DNA from: G965276765 sp965276825 | GTDB lineage: Bacteria > Actinomycetota > Acidimicrobiia > Acidimicrobiales > Palsa-688 | Length of the DNA: 64,000 nt | Reading direction: 5' to 3' | NCBI GenBank assembly: GCA_965276825.1 | Contig: OZ255630.1 | Span: 1,240,001-1,304,000 of the forward strand | In this document: positions 45,153 to 53,761 of the stretch, one piece after another | How positions within the stretch are numbered: the first letter of the stretch is position 1 | Layout of the letters: every line of letters starts with the position of its first letter | Program-made: the position numbers and the translations under genes | Notes under the pieces: generated by a model | Database searches by the model: none | What the model was told of the DNA's origin: nothing | What the model saw: only the letters and a program-made list of their open reading frames with translations

Positions 45153-45983
45153 TCAGGGGACGGGCGAGGTGAGCGCAGGGGCCCCCGGATCCGTCACCGC
45201 GAGGCGCTTGGACACCGTCAGCACGTTGGCCGCGTCCTCCGTGGCGTAGCTCCCCGACATCGGCGCCACGTCGTGGTAGTCGCGCCCGACGGCCACCACC
45301 AGGTGGTCGGCGCCGGCCGGCCGGTCGTGGGTCGGGTCCCAGCCCTCGGACCACCGGCAGCCCGCCAGGCGGCGGTCGGGTCGGAGGATCTCGACCCACG
45401 CGTGGCTGCCGCCCTCGCCGACCAGGTGGCCGGACACGTACCTGGCCGGCAAGCCGACCAGGCGGCAGAGCGCGAGGAGGATGTGCGCGTAGTCCCGGCA
45501 CACCCCCCGCCCGCCGTCGAGCGCGTCCGCCGCGGAGGTCCCGACGCCGGTGACACCCCACTCGTAGGCGAGCGCCTGGTGGGCGGCCGCGCACAGGGCC
45601 GCGGGATCGGGCCGCCCTACTCCTGCCGCCAGGGCCCGGAGCGCGCCATCGGGGGCGGTGAGCCGGGTCGGGGCGAGATAGCGGGGGTCGGCGGCGACGG
45701 CGTGGCCGGCGAGGGGCGCGGGATGCACGACCACCTCCGCGTCGACCACGAACTCGACGTGGCCATCCACCTTCGGGACGGCGACGTCGACGGTCGTGTT
45801 GCCGAAGCCGTCGAGCGGCTCCCTGATCTTCACCGCCTCTGCGCCCTCGACGCGCAGCCGCCAGGCGGTGCGCCGCTGGGCCCCGTGGGCGGAGGGCGGG
45901 ACGACCAGCAGCCGCTGGTGCAGCCGGGTGACGGGCCGGTCGTAGTCGTACCGGATCCGCTGATGGAGCGCAAAGGACCTCAC
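45153..45983 (-). CDS. Transglutaminase-family cysteine protease-like protein
   Basis: A soluble 276-aa protein with an N-terminal beta domain (bacterial transglutaminase-like N, IRYDYDRPVTRLHQRLLVVP) and a catalytic core with Cys in GRGVCRDYAHILLALCR, His in GSHAWVEIL and Asp in WDPTHD. The triad is complete, unlike the two other transglutaminase-fold genes in the window. Substrate unknown. It follows the related gene at 46031 in the same direction and its GTG start is only about 50 nt from that gene's end. Confidence 0.9.
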   Translation of the reverse strand: MRSFALHQRIRYDYDRPVTRLHQRLLVVPPSAHGAQRRTAWRLRVEGAEAVKIREPLDGFGNTTVDVAVPKVDGHVEFVVDAEVVVHPAPLAGHAVAADPRYLAPTRLTAPDGALRALAAGVGRPDPAALCAAAHQALAYEWGVTGVGTSAADALDGGRGVCRDYAHILLALCRLVGLPARYVSGHLVGEGGSHAWVEILRPDRRLAGCRWSEGWDPTHDRPAGADHLVVAVGRDYHDVAPMSGSYATEDAANVLTVSKRLAVTDPGAPALTSPVP

Positions 45984-46030
45984 CGGAGTGCGCTACCCGA
46001 CCGGTTCGGGGACCTGGTCGGCCCAGACGC

Positions 46031-46807
46031 TCATGGCGGTGAGCGTCGGGCCGCCGAAGGTCGACACCATGGCCACGTCGAGGCGTCTCTGCCCCTGGCG
46101 ACGAGGATGCGACCGAGGCGCCGCTGGTTGTTGCGGGGGTCGAAGGTCCACCACTGCCCGTCGAGGAACACCTCCATCCATGCGCAGAAGTCCATCGGGT
46201 CGGCCGACGGCGGGACGTCGATGTCGGGCAGATAGCCGAAGGCGTACCTGGCCGGGATGTTGAGGGCCCGGCAGAGGGTCACGGCCAGGTGGGCGAAGTC
46301 GCGGCACACCCCCGCCCGGGTGGCCATCACGTCGGCCGCGGTGGCGAGGGGCCGGGTGTCGAGGTACCCGAAGCGGATCTCGGCGTGGACCCAGTCGCAG
46401 ATCGCCTGGACCCGACCCCATCCGGGGGGCAGCGACCCAAACAGCCGCCACGCGTCGTCGGCCAGCTCCTGGGCCGGGCAGAAGCGGCTCGGCAGGGTGT
46501 AGACGAGGACCTCGTCGGGTAGCTGGCCCGGCCGCAGCTCCACGGCGTCGAGGCGCGCCGGATCCGCCAGGTCGGGGGCTTCGAGCACCGCTTCGTAGGA
46601 CAGCGACGAGGACCCGGCCGGGATGGTGGTGCGCCGGCAGACGTTGCCCTGGCCGTCGAGGTAGCGCGACATCCCGACGAGGGGGGCGTTGGTCCAGCGC
46701 TCCTCCAAGGCCATGACACCGGCGTCGAGGTGGGGCTCGACCTGGATCACCGCATGGGTGGCGACCGACGCTTCGTACAGAAACTCGCAACCAACCCGGA
46801 CTCGCAT
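46031..46807 (-). CDS. Transglutaminase-family protein, C-terminus frameshifted, His to Cys
   Basis: A second member, 258 aa as read. CLYEAS-like N-terminal strands are followed by the core with Cys in RAGVCRDFAHLAVTLCR. At the His position (normally DFHAWFE) the sequence is DFCAWMEVF, so the catalytic His is Cys; WWTFDPRNN keeps the Asp. After GRILVARGRDA the frame changes: the expected ending (DVAMVSTFGGPTLTAMSVW) continues in another frame to a stop at 45993, implying a single-base loss near 46085. Either a read error or early decay. ATG at 46807 begins MRVRVGCEF. Confidence 0.8.
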   Translation of the reverse strand: MRVRVGCEFLYEASVATHAVIQVEPHLDAGVMALEERWTNAPLVGMSRYLDGQGNVCRRTTIPAGSSSLSYEAVLEAPDLADPARLDAVELRPGQLPDEVLVYTLPSRFCPAQELADDAWRLFGSLPPGWGRVQAICDWVHAEIRFGYLDTRPLATAADVMATRAGVCRDFAHLAVTLCRALNIPARYAFGYLPDIDVPPSADPMDFCAWMEVFLDGQWWTFDPRNNQRRLGRILVARGRDASTWPWCRPSAARRSPP

Positions 46808-46845
46808 CTCCCATCGTCCCACGTCGAGCGCGCCGGCTCGCACGG

Positions 46846-48084
46846 ATGCCTCAGGCGGGGAGCGGTCCTGCCGATCGGACCGTCGTGCAGCTTGTGACCG
46901 AGGCGAACCGCATCTTCGATCCATCCGAGGTCCGATCGGTCTACCAGCCGATCTTCGACCTCTCGTCCCGTGACGTCGTCGGCGTCGAGGCGCTGGCCCG
47001 CTGGCCGGGGCTCGGGGTCTCGCCCGACCTCGCCTTCGGCCTGGCCCGCGACCTCGGCCGGGTCGACGAGCTCGACGCCCTCTGCCAGCAGGCCGCCATC
47101 GACGGGATCCTCGGCGCGGCCCTCCCGGCGGGATTCGGGGTCTTCGTCAACGTCGAGCCCGACGCCTCGGTCCGGGCGCTGGCCCAGAGCGGGTTCGGGC
47201 CCGGCATCGTGGTGGAGATCACCGAGCGGGCCATGCTCGACGATCCCGGGTCGCTCCTCACGTCGGTGCAGCGGATGCGCGAGCGCGGCTGCGGCATCGC
47301 CATCGACGACGTCGGCGCGGTGCCCGACTCCCTGGCCCTGCTGCCCTTCCTCGCCCCGGACGTGATCAAGCTGGACCTGTCGCTCGTGCAGGCCAGGCCG
47401 AGCACCGAGCAGGCCAGGATCCTCACCGCCATCTCCGCCTACGCCGAGCGCACCGGCGCGACCATCCTGGCCGAGGGCATCGAGACCCAACGCCACCTCG
47501 ACCAGGCGCTCGCCCTCGGCGCGACGGTGGCGCAGGGGTGGTACTTCGCCAGGCCGGGGCCGCTCGGCACCTACCCGGAGCCCAGGAACCCGATCCGCCG
47601 GCTGAGCGCGCCGCCCACCGGCGGCGGGACACCCTTCGACCTGCTCGACCCCCGGGCGCTGCGGATCGGCACCAAGGGCCTGCTCCTCGGGATCTCCCAC
47701 CACATCGAGCAGCAGGGCCTGACCCTCGACACACCCCCGCTGGTCCTCTCCGCCTTCCAGGACGCCGAGCGGATGACCCCTGACACGGTCCGCCGCTACG
47801 CCGAGCTGGCCCGGCGGTGCCACCTGGTGGTGGCGCTCGGCTCCGGCATGGCGGCCGAGCCGGCACCCGGGGTGCGCGGCACCATCCTCGAGCAGGCCGA
47901 TCCCCTCTGCGACGAGTGGACCGTCGTGGTCGTCGGACCGCACTACACGGGCGCCCTGATCGCCAAGGATCTCGGCGACGGAGGCCCGGACCTCGAGCGG
48001 CGGTTCCTCTTCGCCCTCACCCACGACGCGGACACCGTGCTCACCGCGGCCCGGCTCCTGCTCGGCCGGGTGGACCCTCGCTGA
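46846..48084 (+). CDS. EAL-domain c-di-GMP phosphodiesterase with C-terminal DICT domain
   Basis: A 412-aa signalling protein. The EAL domain (about 25-245) keeps the catalytic set: GVEALAR, FVNVEP, VEITERA, AIDDVGA, IKLDLS, LAEGIET and QGWYFARP, so c-di-GMP hydrolysis is likely. The C-terminal part (about 260-405, LDPRALRIGTKGLLLGISHHIE) matches the DICT sensory domain often paired with EAL/GGDEF in actinobacteria and cyanobacteria. No membrane helix. Divergent from the 46807 gene. No GGDEF protein is in the window. Confidence 0.9.
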   Translation: MPQAGSGPADRTVVQLVTEANRIFDPSEVRSVYQPIFDLSSRDVVGVEALARWPGLGVSPDLAFGLARDLGRVDELDALCQQAAIDGILGAALPAGFGVFVNVEPDASVRALAQSGFGPGIVVEITERAMLDDPGSLLTSVQRMRERGCGIAIDDVGAVPDSLALLPFLAPDVIKLDLSLVQARPSTEQARILTAISAYAERTGATILAEGIETQRHLDQALALGATVAQGWYFARPGPLGTYPEPRNPIRRLSAPPTGGGTPFDLLDPRALRIGTKGLLLGISHHIEQQGLTLDTPPLVLSAFQDAERMTPDTVRRYAELARRCHLVVALGSGMAAEPAPGVRGTILEQADPLCDEWTVVVVGPHYTGALIAKDLGDGGPDLERRFLFALTHDADTVLTAARLLLGRVDPR

Positions 48085-48120
48085 CCCCGGTCGTCCGGCA
48101 GGGAGGCAGCAAGGCGGCGC

Positions 48121-49602
48121 TCAGGTCCGGGAGCCGTACGCCACGATGCCCGTGTCGGTCGGGACGAGCAGGAGCCCGAGCGCCGCGCTCGGGGAGGCAA
48201 ACGAGGCGACCGGCGCGGCGGTCCTGATCGCCTGGAGGGTCGCACCGCTCGACGCGTCGTACTCGACGAGGGTGCCCGTCGGGTACTGCAGCGCCCACAG
48301 GTCACCGCCGACGAGGATCGGCGCACCGTTGGCCCCCGCCAGCTTCGGGCCGAGCCGGCCGGTGTGCGGGTCGACCTCCTGGATGCCGCCGCCCCGGCAG
48401 GGGACGAACAGGCGGCCGGTGGCCCGATCCCAGGCCGGCCCGCCGTCGGGGTCGCTGCCGCACACCCCCGGGATGGCCCGCACCTCCGAGAGGTCCCCCC
48501 GGCGCAACACGTAGGCGACCTCGCTCTTGCCGACCACGAACACCTCGCCGCCGCCGATGAGCACCGGGTTGCCGCTCCCCAGGTCATCGTCTCCCCCCGC
48601 CACCCGGTCCTTGAACGACGCCAGCGGGTGCAGCGTCGGGGTGAGCTCGACGACGCTCTCGGTGTAGGCCCCGGTGTCGGGGCCGCCGGCCGGAGGATCG
48701 GGGTTGGAGTTGCCCGTCGTGATGTAGAGGTGGCCGGCGGGGTCGACCGCCGGCCCGCCGCCCGCCCCCCAGATGGCGCCCCCGAGACCACGCGCCGCCA
48801 CCTCGAAGCTCACCAGGTGGGGCGCGCCGACCGCCTCGACGCCGACGACCCACCCGTGGTAGGCGCCGCAGTCCCCGTAGCTGCCGCCGTAGGCCACGTA
48901 GACCCGGCCGCCGGCGAGGGCCAGCGCGGCCCGCTGCAGCAACGACGCGGACCGCTCGCCGGCCGGGAGCGGCGGGTCGACCCGGTCGGAGACCTTCACC
49001 CGACCGGTGGCCAGGTCGAGGCCCACGAGCTGGCGGTGCAGCGCGCCACCGCCGTCGCTCACCTCCGCCACCACGTACACCGTGTGGGTCGTGGTGTCGA
49101 CCACCGGCGTGCTGGTGATCCCGAGCGGGTCGATGTCGCCACAACCGATGACCGATGCGGCGTGGGCCAGGGGCACCCCGACCGACGTGGACCACCGGAT
49201 CTTCCCGGTCGCGGGGTCGAGGGCCACGACCCGGTCGGTCTCCGTGGCGGCCACGATGGCCCCGTCGGCCACCACCGCCTGGCCGTGCACCACGCCGCCG
49301 AGGTCGGCCGACCAGCGCAGCACCGCCGGGTCGGGCGACCCGCCGCCGGCGACCGCCCCGGTCCTGGCCTGGTCGGCGTGGTAACCGGCCCACGTGGTGT
49401 TGCCGACCGACCCCGACGCCGTGGTCGTCGGGGGAACCGTGGTCGTCGGGGGAACCGTGGTCGGCCGCGCCGACGTCGGCGGCACGGAGGTCGGCGCAGG
49501 GGCCGGGGTCGTCGGGGGGACCGTCGTCGATCTCGTCGAGCCACAGGCGGCCGCGGCCAGGACCAGGGCTGCGGTGAGGATGGTGCCGGATGTCCGTCTC
49601 AT
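48121..49602 (-). CDS. Lipoprotein with PQQ-type beta-propeller
   Basis: A 493-aa exported protein. The signal peptide has a lipobox near residue 20 (AAAACG), then a Thr/Pro-rich linker. Propeller blades follow with PQQ-repeat marks: VVALDPATGKIRWS, GLDLATGRVKVS, HLYITTGNSNPD and EYDASSGATLQA. It may be a substrate-free scaffold or a quinoprotein-like dehydrogenase relative; the metal/PQQ ligands of true dehydrogenases are not evident. ATG at 49602 is chosen because the signal peptide begins there. Divergent from the RHH gene, 69 bp apart. Confidence 0.85.
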   Translation of the reverse strand: MRRTSGTILTAALVLAAAACGSTRSTTVPPTTPAPAPTSVPPTSARPTTVPPTTTVPPTTTASGSVGNTTWAGYHADQARTGAVAGGGSPDPAVLRWSADLGGVVHGQAVVADGAIVAATETDRVVALDPATGKIRWSTSVGVPLAHAASVIGCGDIDPLGITSTPVVDTTTHTVYVVAEVSDGGGALHRQLVGLDLATGRVKVSDRVDPPLPAGERSASLLQRAALALAGGRVYVAYGGSYGDCGAYHGWVVGVEAVGAPHLVSFEVAARGLGGAIWGAGGGPAVDPAGHLYITTGNSNPDPPAGGPDTGAYTESVVELTPTLHPLASFKDRVAGGDDDLGSGNPVLIGGGEVFVVGKSEVAYVLRRGDLSEVRAIPGVCGSDPDGGPAWDRATGRLFVPCRGGGIQEVDPHTGRLGPKLAGANGAPILVGGDLWALQYPTGTLVEYDASSGATLQAIRTAAPVASFASPSAALGLLLVPTDTGIVAYGSRT

Positions 49603-49659
49603 CGGGAGGCTTCTTCCCCACCCCCAAACGTCCACCTCCGTGATGTCAGTCCTGAGTGC

Positions 49660-49665
49660 TAGCAT
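49660..49665 (+). promoter_or_regulatory. -10-like TAGCAT within TGCTAGCA palindrome before RHH gene
   Basis: TAGCAT ends 6 nt before the ATG at 49672 and overlaps the 8-bp palindrome TGCTAGCA, a possible autoregulatory operator for the RHH protein. Confidence 0.4.
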
Positions 49666-49671
49666 GCTGTC

Positions 49672-49884
49672 ATGTCGACGACCAAGGTCCTCACCGTGCG
49701 CCTCTCACCGGAAGACGCCCGGCGGGCCGAGATCACCGCCCGGGTCGACGGGGTGTCGGTCAACGAGCTGTTCCGCCAGGCGCTGCTCGACTACTTCGCC
49801 GGCAAGCGCAGGGACCCCGACTTCGTGGCCAGGGCCCAGGCCATGGTGGCCAGGGACGCCGCGCTGGTGGAGGGGCTGGCATGA
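49672..49884 (+). CDS. Ribbon-helix-helix (Arc-type) DNA-binding protein
   Basis: A 70-aa protein. TKVLTVRLSPEDARRAEITARVDGVSVNELFRQAL has the beta-strand followed by two helices of RHH repressors; the C-terminus DYFAGKRRDPDFVARAQAM is helical. RHH dimers usually autoregulate, and the promoter overlaps TGCTAGCA. Its stop overlaps the ATG of the FUSC gene (ATGA at 49881), an unusual pairing since RHH proteins usually precede toxins. Confidence 0.88.
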   Translation: MSTTKVLTVRLSPEDARRAEITARVDGVSVNELFRQALLDYFAGKRRDPDFVARAQAMVARDAALVEGLA

Positions 49885-52238
49885 CCACCGTCATGAAGCC
49901 GCCGACGACCTCGACCGCCCCTCCGGGAGGCAGTTCCCCCCGACCCCGTTGGAGCGACTGGGGCGACCGCTTCGTCGGGTCCGATCCGGGCCTCAACCGC
50001 TTCCGCAACGCCCTGATGAGCGTGGTCACCATCGCCCTCACCCTGGAAGCCGAGAACCTCTTCGTCCACCTCACCGGCGCCCTCCAGATCGCCACCCACG
50101 GGGCCGCGCTCCCACCGGCCGCCGCCGCCCAGGTGGCCACCGCCAACCACGAGTTCCTGGTGATCGGCATGCTCCTCGGCGCCATCGTCGGGATGATCTC
50201 GAGCTTCGGGGTCATGGACCCGACCCCGCGAGGGCAGCTGACCACCATGTTGCTCCTGCCCGTCCCGATGGTCGCCGCCCTCACCCTCGGCATCGAGCTC
50301 GGCTCGCACCGGGTCGCCGCCCTTGCCTCCCTCGCCGTCCTCCTCGCCGTTGGCACCTACCTGCGCCGCTTCGGGCCTCGCGGGTTCATCGCCGGGATGC
50401 TGCTGTTCATGGGCGACTTCTTCGGCTTCTTCCTCTACGGCGCGGTCACCCTCGGCGACCTCGGCTGGCTGGCCGCCGAGCTCGGCGTCGGGCTGCTCGT
50501 CGCCATCGCCGTGCGCTTCCTGGCCTTCTACCCGAGCACATCCAAGGCCCTGGCCAGGACCCAGCGGTCCTACGCGGCGCGCTCGAGGAAGGTCGCCACC
50601 CTTGCCCTCGAGTGCTTCGACGACCCCGACCACCGCGACCGCCGGATCCGCAGGATCAACCGGAAGCTCGTCCGGCTCAACGAGGCCGCCCTGATGATCG
50701 ACGCCCAGCTCGGCGACCCGAGCGCCCTGGCCGAGGGCTCGTCGGGCCAGCTGCTCCACCAGCGGTTGTTCGACATCGAGCTGGCCCTCACCAACATCGC
50801 CCGCTTCGCCACCGCCCTCGGACGGATGGACATCCCCGCGCCGCAGCGCGACCAGGTGCGCCTGGCCCTCCTCGACCTGCAGGCCCGCGACCCCGAGGGC
50901 GCCCGCCGCCACGCCGGCGCCCTGCTCGACGAGCTGCGCGCCGGAGGGTCGGTCCCCGACGGTGACGATCGGGCCGCCATCGTCATCCCCCACCGCTTCG
51001 CCGGCTCGGTCGTCGCCTTCGCCGACGCCATCACCGACTGGCTCGCCCTCGGGCAGCCGAGCCACGGTCGGGATCGGCGCGACGAGGTGCCCTTCACCCC
51101 TTCGGTCGTCCTCTTCGGCGGGTGGCTGCCCGGCTCCGCGCAGGTCTCCGCGACCGCATCGCTCGAGTCCGGGCACCGCTGGGGCGACCGCATCCGCCTG
51201 GCGCCCTACACCCGCACGGCCATCCAGATGGGCGTCGCCGTCGGCGCAGCCATCGCCCTCGGCGACGTGGTGTCGGGACGCCGCTTCTACTGGGCGGTCA
51301 TCGCCGCGTTCATCACCTTCATGGGCGCCAACAACGCTGGCGAGCAGATCCGCAAGGCCGCGTTCCGCGTGCTCGGCACGGTGGTCGGCATCCTCGCCGG
51401 CTCTGGCGTCGTGAGCCTGGTCGGGCACCACACCTACTGGTCGATCGCGGTGATCCTGGTCTCGCTGTTCCTCGGCTTCTACCTGATGCGGATCAACTAC
51501 GCGTTCATGGTCGTCGGCATCACCGTCATGGTGTCCCAGCTGTACGTGCAGCTCGGCGAGTTCTCCCACGCCCTGCTCTGGCTCCGGCTCCAGGAGACTG
51601 CGCTCGGCGCGGCCGTGGCCATCGCCGTGGTGCTGCTCGTCCTGCCGCTGCGCACCCGGCGGGTGCTGCGCATCGCCGTGCGCCAGCACCTCGACGCCCT
51701 GACCGCCCTCGTCGGCCACGCCAGCGACCACCTCCTCGACCAGGACCACGGGGAGACGGCGACCCTCCGCGAGGACGCCAGGGCCATCGACGCCTCCTAC
51801 CAGGCGCTGCTCACCACGGCCCGGCCGCTGCGGCGCAACCTGCTCGGCAGCATCGACGAGGACACCGGCCAGGCCGTGCGCCTGGCCGGTGCGTCGCGCA
51901 ACTACGGCCGCAACCTGGTCGTGGACGTCGAGGCGGTCGACGACCTCGATCCCAAGACCCGCGCCGACGTCGCTCGGGCCACCGCCGTGCTTCGCGACGA
52001 CCTGCGCATCCTCGCCGAGGCCCTCACCGGACGGCGCGACACCACCTATGTGCGCTCCGCAGCCATCTTCGACCGGGCCGAGCGGCGCCTCGAGGCGTCG
52101 ACGACCGGCATCGAGGCCGGGCAGCTGGCCATCCGCGACCTCAAGCTGCTCGACGGCACCCTCGCGGGCCTGGCCAAGGCCCTCGGTCTGGCCGTCACCG
52201 ACTTCGACACCGTCACGGTGACCGCGTCGCCGGCGTGA
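49881..52238 (+). CDS. FUSC-family membrane protein (aromatic-acid/efflux type)
   Basis: A 785-aa membrane protein with two helix bundles: about 5-6 helices at residues 35-215 and again at 440-610, separated by and followed by helical cytoplasmic regions. LVSLFLGFYLMRINYAFMVVGITVMVSQL is typical of the FUSC/YccS-AaeB-like fold, of which some members export hydroxylated aromatic acids; others have unknown roles. Coupled to the RHH gene, which may regulate it. Confidence 0.87.
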   Translation: MTTVMKPPTTSTAPPGGSSPRPRWSDWGDRFVGSDPGLNRFRNALMSVVTIALTLEAENLFVHLTGALQIATHGAALPPAAAAQVATANHEFLVIGMLLGAIVGMISSFGVMDPTPRGQLTTMLLLPVPMVAALTLGIELGSHRVAALASLAVLLAVGTYLRRFGPRGFIAGMLLFMGDFFGFFLYGAVTLGDLGWLAAELGVGLLVAIAVRFLAFYPSTSKALARTQRSYAARSRKVATLALECFDDPDHRDRRIRRINRKLVRLNEAALMIDAQLGDPSALAEGSSGQLLHQRLFDIELALTNIARFATALGRMDIPAPQRDQVRLALLDLQARDPEGARRHAGALLDELRAGGSVPDGDDRAAIVIPHRFAGSVVAFADAITDWLALGQPSHGRDRRDEVPFTPSVVLFGGWLPGSAQVSATASLESGHRWGDRIRLAPYTRTAIQMGVAVGAAIALGDVVSGRRFYWAVIAAFITFMGANNAGEQIRKAAFRVLGTVVGILAGSGVVSLVGHHTYWSIAVILVSLFLGFYLMRINYAFMVVGITVMVSQLYVQLGEFSHALLWLRLQETALGAAVAIAVVLLVLPLRTRRVLRIAVRQHLDALTALVGHASDHLLDQDHGETATLREDARAIDASYQALLTTARPLRRNLLGSIDEDTGQAVRLAGASRNYGRNLVVDVEAVDDLDPKTRADVARATAVLRDDLRILAEALTGRRDTTYVRSAAIFDRAERRLEASTTGIEAGQLAIRDLKLLDGTLAGLAKALGLAVTDFDTVTVTASPA

Positions 52239-52345
52239 AGGGCAGGCGCGGCACCGTTCGCGACGGGCAGGGCCCGGGCGGGCGCTAGAACAGGACGAGG
52301 CGCCGTCCAGAGCGGGCGGCCGACCGATCACGGAGGCACACCCGC

Positions 52346-53089
52346 GTGTACGACACCATGCTGGCCGAGACCATCACCCTCACGGGCCACGGCGGAGACC
52401 CCATCGAGGCCTACACGGCCAGGCCCCTCGACGCCGGCCCGCGCGGCGGGGTGGTGGTGATCCACCACATGCCCGGCTACGACCTGGCCACCAAGGAGAT
52501 CGTCCGGCGGTTCGCGGCCGGCGGCTACAACGCCATCTGCCCCAACCTCCACCACCGCGAGGCTCCCGGCGCCAGCCCCGACGACGCGGCGGCAGCCAAC
52601 CGGGCTGCAGGTGGTGTCCCCGACGACCGCCTGGTCGGCGACGTCGACGCGGCCAGCGGGTGGCTCGGGGGCCTGACGTCGTCGAACGGCAAGGTCGGCA
52701 CCATCGGCTACTGCTCCGGGGGCCGCCAGTCGTTCCTCGCCGCCTGCCGGCTGCCGATCGACGCCGCGGTGGACTGCTACGGCGCCTTCGTGATCAACGA
52801 GGTGCCGGCGGCCCTCGGCGTCGAGATGGCCCCGATCATCGACCTGGCCGACGGCATCTCCTGCCCCATCCTCGGCCTCTTCGGCGTCGACGACCAGAAT
52901 CCGGCGCCCGGCGAGGTGGCCGAGATCGACGCCCGCCTGACCGAGCTCGGCAAGAGCCACGAGTTCCACAGCTACGACGGTGCCGGCCACGCCTTCTTCG
53001 CCGTCGACCGCCCGAGCTACCGGGTCGAGGCGGCCAACGACGGCTGGGCCCGCATCTGGGACTTCTACGGCCGCCACCTCGGCGCCTGA
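52346..53089 (+). CDS. Dienelactone hydrolase family protein
   Basis: A 247-aa alpha/beta hydrolase. The nucleophile Cys is in GTIGYCSGGRQSFL, the Asp in LFGVDDQNP and the His in GAGHAFFAVDRPSYR. VIHHMPGYDLATKEIVRRFA replaces the usual EWWGL, so it belongs to a different DLH subgroup than the gene at 845. GTG at 52346 has GGAGG 9 nt upstream. The gene at 53102 follows 12 nt later, probably the same mRNA. Confidence 0.9.
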   Translation: MYDTMLAETITLTGHGGDPIEAYTARPLDAGPRGGVVVIHHMPGYDLATKEIVRRFAAGGYNAICPNLHHREAPGASPDDAAAANRAAGGVPDDRLVGDVDAASGWLGGLTSSNGKVGTIGYCSGGRQSFLAACRLPIDAAVDCYGAFVINEVPAALGVEMAPIIDLADGISCPILGLFGVDDQNPAPGEVAEIDARLTELGKSHEFHSYDGAGHAFFAVDRPSYRVEAANDGWARIWDFYGRHLGA

Positions 53090-53101
53090 GGGGCGGGCGA
53101 C

Positions 53102-53359
53102 ATGTGCACCTACCAGACCGAGCTGGTCGACGTGGACGGCAGCGGCAAGGGGACCGGGGGTTGGTTCGGCCTCGAGCGGGCCATGGTCTACTTCGACCAC
53201 CCGGTCCACGCGTCGGCCGACCACACCCTCAACATCGACTTCCTGCGGCCGTCCGACGGGCCCGGCGCCCGCGTCGCCGTGGAGCTCACCGAGGACTCCG
53301 CCCGTGCCCTCGTCGGCGCCATCCTCACCGCCCTCGAAAGCGCACCGCACGGGCATTGA
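53102..53359 (+). CDS. Conserved small protein, DUF6295-like
   Basis: An 85-aa protein starting MCTYQTELVDVDGSGKGTGG. WFGLERAMVYFDHPVHASADHTLNIDF followed by RVAVELTEDSARALVGAILTAL matches an uncharacterised actinobacterial family I associate with DUF6295. Family members often adjoin dienelactone hydrolases, as here, suggesting a joint role. Assignment from memory of the pattern, not a search. Confidence 0.7.
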   Translation: MCTYQTELVDVDGSGKGTGGWFGLERAMVYFDHPVHASADHTLNIDFLRPSDGPGARVAVELTEDSARALVGAILTALESAPHGH

Positions 53360-53437
53360 GCATCCCCGCCGCCCTCCGCTCCTCGTCGATCTCCCCGATC
53401 GCGCTCAACTCGGTGCTCGCCGCGCCGAGAAGGGGGC

Positions 53438-53740
53438 ATGCACCTGCTGCAGGCCAACGAGGACGAGGGCGCGCCGGAGCCCACCCACGACCACACCCGC
53501 AGCCGGCTCATGAACCAGGACGGTGGCCTCAGCCTCGACGCCCTGCGCATCGACGTGAGCCGCCACCGCTCGAGCCGGGACTGCGCCGCCGAGGGTCACC
53601 GGTGGTCCTACCTGCCGGACACCTCCCTGGCGGACGTCGCCGGCGACGCTTCGGGCACGCTGGTGTGCGCCGCCTGCGGCCAGGGTGCCGCTCGAGGCGC
53701 AGGGGTGCCCGCGCCCCCCGGGGTTGCGGGCGGACCCTGA
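53438..53740 (+). CDS. Hypothetical protein with single zinc-ribbon-like Cys pairs
   Basis: A 100-aa protein. GAAGGGGGC just before the ATG supports the start. A disordered N-terminus is followed by RDCAAEGHRWSYLPDT and GTLVCAACGQGA, giving a C-x5-H and a CxxC about 30 residues apart, a possible zinc site. No family recognised. The next gene, hrpB, starts 22 nt later on its own promoter. Confidence 0.5.
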   Translation: MHLLQANEDEGAPEPTHDHTRSRLMNQDGGLSLDALRIDVSRHRSSRDCAAEGHRWSYLPDTSLADVAGDASGTLVCAACGQGAARGAGVPAPPGVAGGP

Positions 53741-53748
53741 CCCGGCCG

Positions 53749-53754
53749 TAACCT
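53749..53754 (+). promoter_or_regulatory. -10-like TAACCT before hrpB
   Basis: TAACCT ends 7 nt before the ATG at 53762. Confidence 0.45.
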
Positions 53755-53761
53755 GCCACCG

